Part shown: positions 28,439-35,581 of the stretch, one piece after another
How the letters are laid out: every line of letters begins with the position of its first letter
Position numbering within the stretch: the first letter of the stretch is position 1
Assembly: GCF_014697195.1 (NCBI RefSeq)
Contig: NZ_JACJRJ010000026.1
Location: 22,492-86,491 of the forward strand
From: Cylindrospermum sp. FACHB-282
Lineage (GTDB): Bacteria > Cyanobacteriota > Cyanobacteriia > Cyanobacteriales > Nostocaceae
Direction: 5' to 3'
DNA length: 64,000 nucleotides
Notes under the pieces: model-generated
Told to the model about the DNA's origin: nothing
The model's input: the letters and a program-made list of their open reading frames with translations, nothing else
Databases searched by the model: none
Translations under genes and position numbers: made by a program

Positions 28439-29743
28439 ATGACTCAGGCAACAACCACAGACACCCAAGGAACGACTGCCATTTTGCAAGCTTTGAAGTG
28501 TAAAGAATGTGGCACGGAATATGAGCTAAAGGCCAGCCATGTTTGTGAGTTATGCTTTGGGCCGTTAGAAGTCAAATATGACTACAGCGCCTTGCGTCTA
28601 TCTGTGAGTCGGGAAAAAATTCAAGCCGGGCCAAATTCAATTTGGCGCTACCGTCCCTTTTTGCCCGTCGCCACTGACAACGTGATCGATGTGGGCACAG
28701 GGATGACTCCCTTGGTTCGTTCCCAACGTCTTGCCCGCCGCCTGGGTTTAAATAAGCTTTATATTAAAAATGATGCCGTCAATATGCCCACCCTCAGCTT
28801 CAAGGATCGAGTGGTGTCTGTCGCCCTCTCCAGAGCCAGAGAGTTGGGTTTCACAACTGTTTCTTGCGCTAGTACCGGTAACTTGGCAAATTCTACAGCT
28901 GCGATCGCCGCCCATGCCGGTTTAGATTGCTGTGTGTTCATCCCCGCCGATTTGGAAGCAGGTAAAATCCTGGGTAGCCTCATCTACAGTCCTACTCTCA
29001 TGGCAGTTAAGGGCAACTACGATCAAGTAAATCGCCTCTGCTCGGAAGTTGCCAATACACACGGCTGGGGTTTTGTCAATATCAATCTGCGTCCCTACTA
29101 CTCAGAAGGTTCTAAGACACTGGGTTTTGAAGTTGCAGAACAACTGGGTTGGGAGCTACCCGACCATATCGTGGCTCCCCTAGCTTCTGGTTCTCTGTTT
29201 ACCAAAATTTATAAGGGTTTCCAAGAATTTGTAGAAGTCGGTTTAGTGGCAGCCAAAGATGTTCGCTTCAGTGGTGCGCAAGCTGAAGGCTGTTCCCCCA
29301 TAGCCCAAGCATACAAGGAAGGGCGCGACTTTATTAAACCAGTGAAACCGAATACAATTGCCAAATCAATTGCGATCGGCAACCCAGCAGACGGTGTTTA
29401 TGCTATGGAAATAGCCCGGAAGACTAACGGCAATATTGAATCAGTCAATGATGCAGAAATTATTGAAGGTATCAAGCTGCTGGCAGAAACTGAAGGCATC
29501 TTTACAGAAACCGCCGGTGGTACAACCGTCGCTGTGCTGAAAAAATTGGTAGAAGCTGGCAAAATTGATCCAGATGAAACTACCGTGGTTTACATCACTG
29601 GCAATGGTTTAAAAACCCAAGAAGCCATACAAGACTATGTTGGCGAACCTTTGACAATCGATGCTAAACTCGATAGCTTTGAACGAGCCCTAGAGAGATC
29701 CCAAACACTCAACCGCCTAGAATGGCAGCAAGTCCTCGTTTAG
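28439..29743 (+). CDS. thrC: Threonine synthase
   Basis: 434 residues; converts O-phosphohomoserine to threonine with PLP. The N-terminus has a zinc-ribbon-like pair CKECG and CELCFGPLE typical of the archaeal/cyanobacterial long form. The PLP lysine is in TLSFKDRVVSVAL; a Ser/Gly-rich phosphate loop (ASTGNLANSTAA) follows, and GNGLKT lies near the C-terminus. The ATG has a good ribosome site (AGGGAAAG). It is bracketed by two small ubiquitin-like sulfur carriers. Confidence 0.96.
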   Translation: MTQATTTDTQGTTAILQALKCKECGTEYELKASHVCELCFGPLEVKYDYSALRLSVSREKIQAGPNSIWRYRPFLPVATDNVIDVGTGMTPLVRSQRLARRLGLNKLYIKNDAVNMPTLSFKDRVVSVALSRARELGFTTVSCASTGNLANSTAAIAAHAGLDCCVFIPADLEAGKILGSLIYSPTLMAVKGNYDQVNRLCSEVANTHGWGFVNINLRPYYSEGSKTLGFEVAEQLGWELPDHIVAPLASGSLFTKIYKGFQEFVEVGLVAAKDVRFSGAQAEGCSPIAQAYKEGRDFIKPVKPNTIAKSIAIGNPADGVYAMEIARKTNGNIESVNDAEIIEGIKLLAETEGIFTETAGGTTVAVLKKLVEAGKIDPDETTVVYITGNGLKTQEAIQDYVGEPLTIDAKLDSFERALERSQTLNRLEWQQVLV

Positions 29744-29788
29744 TCATTAGCAACTGACAAGTAACAACTCTTCACTAAATAATTAACT

Positions 29789-30064
29789 ATGGCTATAACA
29801 GTTTTAGTCCCTACTGCTCTGCAAAAATTTACCAATAACCAAGCTGCCCTAGAATGTAGTGGTGGCAACATCTCTGAACTGTTCGATTCCTTAGAACAAA
29901 GTTGTCCAGGAATCAAATCTCGGTTGTGCGATGACACTGGAAAACCACGGCGGTTCTTAAATTTGTATGTCAATAGCGAAGACATCCGCTTTTTGGAAGG
30001 AACAGAAACAGTTTTAAAAGATGGTGATGAGGTAAGTATTGTCCCCGCTGTTGCAGGTGGTTGA
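29789..30064 (+). CDS. ThiS/MoaD-family sulfur carrier next to threonine synthase
   Basis: 91 residues, beta-grasp fold, ending in SIVPAVAGG with the diglycine needed for thiocarboxylation. The body ([24 protein letters not shown]) resembles CysO/HcyS-type carriers more than classical MoaD. It starts 45 bases after thrC on the same strand. CysO-type proteins donate sulfide to O-phosphoserine or to homoserine derivatives; a role with O-phosphohomoserine metabolism is inference. Confidence 0.85.
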   Translation: MAITVLVPTALQKFTNNQAALECSGGNISELFDSLEQSCPGIKSRLCDDTGKPRRFLNLYVNSEDIRFLEGTETVLKDGDEVSIVPAVAGG

Positions 30065-30272
30065 AATATTTTAAGCCTCAACCCGCCAGTAAAAAAGCTA
30101 TTGCTGACCCTTCCCTATCTGGCGGGGAAAAAATGACAAACTTCTCACCCTACAGGAGGGAAATTCCAAAATCTCTCATTCAAAATATGCCTGGGGCACG
30201 GTACTACAATTTAGGATTGTGGCATCTTCTATAATTGATGAAACCTGCACACCTAAACTTAGGCATGAAACT

Positions 30273-33155
30273 GTGACAGAAACTGGAAAGTACAAAGATA
30301 CTGTAAATTTACCCAAGACTAACTTTGATATGCGGGCTAACGCTATCAAGCGGGAACCCGAAATCCAAAAATTCTGGGAAGAAAACAAAATTTACTCTCA
30401 ACTCTCAGAAAAGAACCCCGGCGAATTATTTATACTGCACGATGGGCCTCCCTACGCCAACGGCTCGTTGCATATTGGTCATGCCTTAAATAAGATTCTC
30501 AAAGATATTATTAACCGTTACCAATTACTGAAAGGGCGTAAAGTCCGCTACGTGCCTGGTTGGGATTGTCACGGACTGCCGATTGAGTTGAAAGTTCTGC
30601 AAAACATGAAATCGGCAGAACGGCAAAACTTGACACCGTTGCAATTGCGGAAAAAAGCGCAGGAATTTGCCCTTGCTACAGTTAATGATCAGCGCGAAAG
30701 CTTTAAGCGCTATGGTGTTTGGGGTGATTGGGATCATCCTTATTTGACGCTACAGCCAGAATACGAGGCGGCCCAAATTGGGGTTTTTGGGCAGATGTTC
30801 TTAAAGGGTTACATCTATCGCGGTTTGAAGCCGGTTCACTGGAGTCCTAGTTCTAAAACTGCTTTGGCTGAGGCGGAGTTGGAATATCCTGAAGGTCACG
30901 TTTCTCGCAGTATTTATGCTGCTTTTGCGGTTACGGGGGTTTCTGAGGCGTTGAAATCTAGTTTGGCGGCATATCTGCCGGATTTGGGTGTAGCTATCTG
31001 GACTACTACTCCTTGGACTATTCCGGGGAATTTGGCTGTGGCTGTGAATGCAGATTTGAGTTATGCGGTGGTGGAGGTTTCGCGCAAAGACGCAAAGGAG
31101 CAAAGGGAATACAAGTATCTGATTGTGGCGGCTGATTTGGTGGAGGGTTTATCTGCTAAGTTGGATGTGGAGTTAAGGGTTAAGGAGAGTTTTTCGGGGA
31201 GGGATTTGGAAGGTACTACTTATCGTCATCCTCTGTTTGATAGGGTAAGTCCGGTTGTGGTGGGTGGTGATTATATTACGACTGATTCGGGTACGGGGTT
31301 GGTGCATACTGCTCCTGGTCATGGTCAAGAAGACTACATTGTGGGACAGCGGTATGGTTTGCCTATCTTGGCGCCGGTTGATGATAATGGCAATTTTACG
31401 GCTGAGGCGGGTAAGTTTGCGGGATTAAATGTTTTGGGTGATGGGAATCAGGCGGTGATTGATGCGCTGACTGAGGCGGGTTCTTTGTTGAAGGAGGAAG
31501 CTTATCAACACAAGTATCCCTATGATTGGCGGACGAAAAAGCCGACGATTTTCCGGGCGACTGAGCAGTGGTTTGCTTCGGTTGAGGGTTTCCGGGAAGC
31601 TGCATTAAATGCGATCGCCTCCGTAACATGGATTCCCCCCCAAGGTGAAAACCGCATTACTCCAATGGTAGCAGAGCGTTCTGATTGGTGCATCTCCCGT
31701 CAACGCAGTTGGGGTGTTCCTATTCCGGTGTTTTATGATGAAGCTACCGGGGAAGTCTTGCTAAATGAGGAAACTATCAATTACGTTCAGGCAATTATCG
31801 CTGAAAAGGGTTCTGATGCTTGGTGGGAGTTGTCGGTTGAGGAGTTGTTACCAGAACAATACCGCAACGATGGCAAGACTTACCGCAGAGGTACAGATAC
31901 AATGGATGTCTGGTTTGATTCTGGCTCATCTTGGGCAGCAGTCGCCAAGCAGCGTCCTGAGTTAGGCTATCCTGTGGATATGTACTTGGAAGGTTCCGAT
32001 CAACATCGCGGTTGGTTTCAGTCGAGTTTGCTGACTAGTGTGGCGGTAAATGGCATTGCACCTTATAAAACTGTGTTAACTCATGGTTTCGTCTTGGATG
32101 AAAATGGACGGAAGATGAGTAAATCTGTGGGGAATGTGGTTGATCCTCAGTTGATTCTTCAGGGTGGTAGCAACCAAAAACAACAACCGGCTTATGGTGC
32201 AGATGTGCTGCGGTTGTGGGTGTCTTCGGTTGATTATTCCTCTGATGTGCGTTTGGGAAGCAATATCATTAAGCAACTCGCAGATGTGCGGAATAAAATT
32301 CGCAATACGGCGCGGTTTTTGTTGGGTAGCTTAGATGATTTTAACCCAGAAACTGATGCAGTACCTTTTGAGGATTTGCCAGAGTTAGATAAGTATATGC
32401 TGCACCGCATCCGTGAGGTGTTTAATGAGGTGACGGAAGCTTTTGACAGTTTCCAATTTTTCCGCTTTTTCCAAACTGTGCAGAATTTCTGCGTTGTGGA
32501 TTTATCTAACTTTTATTTAGATGTGGCGAAGGATAGACTGTATATCAGTTCTACCGATGCTTTCCGTCGTCGCAGTTGTCAAACGGTGTTGCAGATTGCT
32601 TTGGAGAATTTAGTCAAGGCGATCGCACCTGTGTTGTGTCATACTGCTGAAGATATCTGGCAATTTATCCCCTATAAAACACCCTATAAATCAGTGTTTG
32701 AGGCTGGTTGGGTGCAATTAGAAGATAAATGGGAAAATCCAGAATTAGCGAAATCTTGGGAACAATTGCGGCAACTTCGCACTGAGGTTAATAAGGTGTT
32801 AGAGCAAGCTAGGCTAGAAAAATTGATTGGTTCTTCCCTAGAGGCTAAAGCATTGCTATATGTGACTGATGAGCAATTACGCGCTACCGTAAAATCCCTG
32901 AATCCAGCCAGCGGTAATGGTATCGATGAACTGCGGTATTTGTTCCTCACCTCTCAGGTGGAAGTGTTGGATAGTCCAGAAGCACTGCAAGGATTGAAAT
33001 ACAGCTTGCAGTCTGATACCTGGGGAATTGGGATAGTGAATGCAGATGGGCAAAAATGCGATCGCTGTTGGAACTATTCTACCCATGTAGGCGAATCAGC
33101 GGAACATCCCCTACTATGTGAACGTTGCATTCCCGCCTTAGCTGGCGAATTTTAG
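30273..33155 (+). CDS. ileS: Isoleucyl-tRNA synthetase
   Basis: 960 residues from GTG at 30273 (MTETGKYKDTVNLPKTNFDM...); the frame extends 18 codons upstream to another GTG but that part does not look like family sequence. Class I synthetase motifs: HIGH (GSLHIGHAL), the CP1 editing region, WDCHGLP, KMSKS (GRKMSKSVGN) and a C-terminal zinc finger (KCDRCWNYS ... CERC). It charges tRNA-Ile. A dispersed DNA repeat is embedded in frame in the editing-domain region (31079-31107), encoding RKDAKEQRE. A hairpin of CCCGCCAG/CTGGCGGG (30082-30126) lies upstream; no T-box is seen. Confidence 0.96.
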   Translation: MTETGKYKDTVNLPKTNFDMRANAIKREPEIQKFWEENKIYSQLSEKNPGELFILHDGPPYANGSLHIGHALNKILKDIINRYQLLKGRKVRYVPGWDCHGLPIELKVLQNMKSAERQNLTPLQLRKKAQEFALATVNDQRESFKRYGVWGDWDHPYLTLQPEYEAAQIGVFGQMFLKGYIYRGLKPVHWSPSSKTALAEAELEYPEGHVSRSIYAAFAVTGVSEALKSSLAAYLPDLGVAIWTTTPWTIPGNLAVAVNADLSYAVVEVSRKDAKEQREYKYLIVAADLVEGLSAKLDVELRVKESFSGRDLEGTTYRHPLFDRVSPVVVGGDYITTDSGTGLVHTAPGHGQEDYIVGQRYGLPILAPVDDNGNFTAEAGKFAGLNVLGDGNQAVIDALTEAGSLLKEEAYQHKYPYDWRTKKPTIFRATEQWFASVEGFREAALNAIASVTWIPPQGENRITPMVAERSDWCISRQRSWGVPIPVFYDEATGEVLLNEETINYVQAIIAEKGSDAWWELSVEELLPEQYRNDGKTYRRGTDTMDVWFDSGSSWAAVAKQRPELGYPVDMYLEGSDQHRGWFQSSLLTSVAVNGIAPYKTVLTHGFVLDENGRKMSKSVGNVVDPQLILQGGSNQKQQPAYGADVLRLWVSSVDYSSDVRLGSNIIKQLADVRNKIRNTARFLLGSLDDFNPETDAVPFEDLPELDKYMLHRIREVFNEVTEAFDSFQFFRFFQTVQNFCVVDLSNFYLDVAKDRLYISSTDAFRRRSCQTVLQIALENLVKAIAPVLCHTAEDIWQFIPYKTPYKSVFEAGWVQLEDKWENPELAKSWEQLRQLRTEVNKVLEQARLEKLIGSSLEAKALLYVTDEQLRATVKSLNPASGNGIDELRYLFLTSQVEVLDSPEALQGLKYSLQSDTWGIGIVNADGQKCDRCWNYSTHVGESAEHPLLCERCIPALAGEF
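31079..31107. repeat. In-frame dispersed repeat within ileS
   Basis: The sequence TTCGCGCAAAGACGCAAAGG followed by AGCAAAGGG is a CGCAAAG-type dispersed repeat; a related inverted form lies at about 59484-59525. In ileS it is read through as basic-acidic residues between the VVEVS and YLIVAADL strands. Confidence 0.65.
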
Positions 33156-33248
33156 CCCGTAGAGCAGGCGTCTCGCCTGCTATTCTGGACAGGCGAGACT
33201 TTCAAATATGCCAAAATTAGATAAACTGCACGGTTAACGGAGAATATT

Positions 33249-33809
33249 ATGACCGTAACCACCGCCAAATGGAGTCTAGAAGACTATCACCGCATGATTG
33301 AAATCGGTCTTTTAGAAAGTCGTCACGTCGAGCTATTGAATGGAGAAATTGTTAATATGTCACCAGAGGGGCCGGAACACGCCCAACTTAGTACCGATAC
33401 GGCTGACTACCTGCGAGAACTCCTGACTCACAAAGCACTAGTGCGCGATGCTAAACCCATTACCATCCCAGAAAACAATTCTGAACCCGAACCAGATTTA
33501 GCAATTGTCGAACCAAACCGCGCTATTTATCGAACCCGTCACCCTTACCCAGAAAACATCTTTTGGCTAATTGAATACGCTAATAGCAGCTTAAACAAAG
33601 ATTTAGATATCAAACGCAAAATCTATGCAACTGCTGGAATTCAAGAATATTGGGTTGTAAACTTAAAACATCACCAAGTGAAAATCCTACGTCAACCAGC
33701 CGATGGTGATTATCGCTCGGAAATTACTTTGACAGAGGGAGAAATCAGCCCTTTGGCGTTTCCAGAAATTACCATTTCTGTACAGCAATTGTTGAAAGGG
33801 GAATGTTAG
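33249..33809 (+). CDS. Uma2-family (DUF820) endonuclease-like protein
   Basis: 186 residues with the PD-(D/E)xK fold that is highly amplified in cyanobacteria. Core: EPEPDLAIVE (Asp), IFWLIEYANSS (Glu) and LDIKRKIYATAGIQEYWVV (Lys and the conserved end strand). The start follows ACGGAGAA. Most members are single cytoplasmic genes of unknown role, some tied to mobile DNA. It lies between ileS and a repeat-rich tract. Confidence 0.9.
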   Translation: MTVTTAKWSLEDYHRMIEIGLLESRHVELLNGEIVNMSPEGPEHAQLSTDTADYLRELLTHKALVRDAKPITIPENNSEPEPDLAIVEPNRAIYRTRHPYPENIFWLIEYANSSLNKDLDIKRKIYATAGIQEYWVVNLKHHQVKILRQPADGDYRSEITLTEGEISPLAFPEITISVQQLLKGEC

Positions 33810-33816
33810 AAATAAA

Positions 33817-33979
33817 TGTAGAGATGTTGTCAGGACTTACGCAACTGGCATATTCGTAGGGTGCGTCAGACTCGATAATTCGTTAACAATCAACAGATTT
33901 TCAACATCTGACGCACCTTACAATCTTACATTGAGTGTGACACGCAGCTTTAGTCCTAGTTGTATGCAACATCTCTACA
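33817..33979. repeat. MITE-like element with perfect 13-bp terminal repeats
   Basis: TGTAGAGATGTTG (33817-33829) and its exact complement (33967-33979) enclose 137 bases that contain an inner inverted repeat GGTGCGTCAGA (33860-33870) / TCTGACGCACC (33907-33917) and the word TCAGGACTTACGC common in Nostoc spacers. No coding capacity. Confidence 0.75.
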
Positions 33980-34010
33980 AAATCTCCAAAATCACAATCA
34001 GCTAATAATT

Positions 34011-34106
34011 AGTCCGCGCAGGCGGACTTTGTTTGTGTAGCCAAGCCACTGCGTTGGGCGGCTCCGCCGACTTGGAGCATGTGGCGCGCGACTTCAGTCG
34101 TCCGGT
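34011..34106. repeat. Hairpin repeat, partial copy (family of 35165 and 42287)
   Basis: Begins with the stem AGTCCGCGCAGGCGGACT (34011-34028), then TTGTTTGTGTAGCC, AAGCCACTGCGTTGGGCGGC, and CGACTTCAGTCG near the end. The same order occurs at 35277 and 42426. It lies just past the 3' end of parA. Confidence 0.85.
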
Positions 34107-34108
34107 AA

Positions 34109-34993
34109 CTAAAGCTTCTGCAACAACTCCTGAGTTAACTGATTAAACGCTTTAGAACCAGCCGAATTAGGACTAAGCAAAACTGCCGGCATAAAACTAT
34201 CAACAGCCTTAGCGACATTCACATCAACAGGTATTTGTGCTTTACAAATTTTATCTACACCGAAATCTTCAACAACGCGGTGCATTACTTGTTTGTAATA
34301 TCTACCATTCAGCAAATTAGCGCTAGACATACTAAACACAATTCCCAGCATTTTGATATCAATCTTCGCTTCAAATTCATGACTATCTTTTAACTGAGCA
34401 ATGCGTCTTTCAAGTAATTGAATACCCACAACAGATAAAGGTTCTGGTTTAGCAGGCAAGATATAGAAATCACTAGCAGCTAAAGCGCTACGAGTCAATA
34501 GATTATAACCAGGAGCACAATCTAAAAGAATAAAATCATATTCTTCCCGCACTGGTTTTAAAATGTTATTAATCAAAACCCTTTCAAAGCGATTCCAAAT
34601 TCTTTCAAAGTCCTGTTCACCCAAAGCCACAGATTGCTGATGCAGCATTTCTGAAACCACAAATTCATCATACAAGTCAATATCTCCCGGTAATAAATCC
34701 AGTCCTGGGAGATTACATACTTTTGACTGAACGATATCATGAATCGTCAGTTTAGCATCAGGTTGAGGATTGATAACTTCGTCTAGCAGATACCTAAAAG
34801 TTTTTCTTTGTTTGCGACGCTTGGCAAATTCCAAAGGCGACATTAAACTAAGGGTGGCACTAATTTGGCTATCTAAATCTAAGACAAGTACCCGCTTACC
34901 ATAATTTTTCGCTAAACAAGTAGCTAAGTTAACAGTGAGTGTAGTTTTACCCACACCACCTTTCATATTTGCAGTTGCAATTACATATCCCAT
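34109..34993 (-). CDS. Orphan ParA-family partition ATPase
   Basis: 294 residues; deviant Walker A KGGVGKTT (11-18) with the signature Lys, switch I LVLDLDSQ, Walker B EEYDFILLDCAPGYN. Good ribosome site (AGAGGA) before the ATG at 34993. ParA ATPases bind DNA and move plasmids or protein cargo; no ParB gene is adjacent. It lies on the same strand downstream of the FtsK-fusion operon but is separated by about 590 bases of repeats, so membership is uncertain. Confidence 0.9.
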   Translation of the reverse strand: MGYVIATANMKGGVGKTTLTVNLATCLAKNYGKRVLVLDLDSQISATLSLMSPLEFAKRRKQRKTFRYLLDEVINPQPDAKLTIHDIVQSKVCNLPGLDLLPGDIDLYDEFVVSEMLHQQSVALGEQDFERIWNRFERVLINNILKPVREEYDFILLDCAPGYNLLTRSALAASDFYILPAKPEPLSVVGIQLLERRIAQLKDSHEFEAKIDIKMLGIVFSMSSANLLNGRYYKQVMHRVVEDFGVDKICKAQIPVDVNVAKAVDSFMPAVLLSPNSAGSKAFNQLTQELLQKL

Positions 34994-35162
34994 TGCTTAA
35001 TTCCTCTAATGACGCATTCCCATCTAGGTAGCGTACACATTACCTGATTTATTTAAACCTTCGCTAAATTTAATCTTTTTCGGGATGCAAAAAAGTTCTT
35101 TTAGCGATATGTTATCCCTGGAAGCAGTCAGATTATATCAGCGTGGGGTGCATTCAGTCTAA

Positions 35163-35581
35163 GAGGTTGTTTGAAAAGTATTAGGCGAATATAATAGAGC
35201 CTCCGGCACGCTTCGCGAACGCTACTACACTAGCATTGTCCACCTCCGTGGACTAACGCAAAATCAAGGGTTTTCTAACCCACGGAGGTGGGTTTTGTCT
35301 GTGTAGCCAAGCCACTGCGTTGGGCGGCTCCGCCGACTTGAAGCATGTGGCGCGCGACTTCTAGTCGCCAGGGCTAGTAATAAATTAGACTTTTAAAACA
35401 TCCTCTAAGAGGATGTTTTAAAAGTCTTGGGCGAATATAATAAAGCCTCCGGCACGCTTCGCGAACGCTACTACACAGGCAAAGTCCACCGACCTGGTCT
35501 AACGAAAAATCAACATTTTTAACCCGCGCAGGCGGGTTTTGTCTGTGTAGCCGCGACTTCTAGTCGCTTTACAAACATCCT
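35163..35581. repeat. Two tandem copies of a hairpin-bearing MITE-like repeat
   Basis: Two related units, 35163-35406 and 35408-35581, share GGCGAATATAATA, GCCTCCGGCACGCTTCGCGA and ACGCTACTACAC, the hairpin AACCC-N8-GGGTT (35277-35294; 35521-35538), TTGTCTGTGTAGCC and CGCGACTTCTAGTCGC. The junction is a perfect 20-bp inverted repeat with one central base (35387-35406 / 35408-35427). The ends AGAGGATGTTT / AAACATCCTCT look like terminal inverted repeats with flanking TA, as in IS630/Tc1-type elements (inference). The right end overlaps the stop codon of the FtsK fusion. Confidence 0.8.

Noticed and set aside
30082..30126. Possible T-box or attenuator before ileS
   Set aside because: The CCCGCCAG/CTGGCGGG stem lacks a following T run, and no specifier loop or T-box sequence is seen; T-boxes are not expected in cyanobacteria.
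35163..35581. Possible CRISPR array because of repeated hairpins
   Set aside because: Only two units about 245 bases long with shared internal sequence; no short regular repeats with unique spacers.
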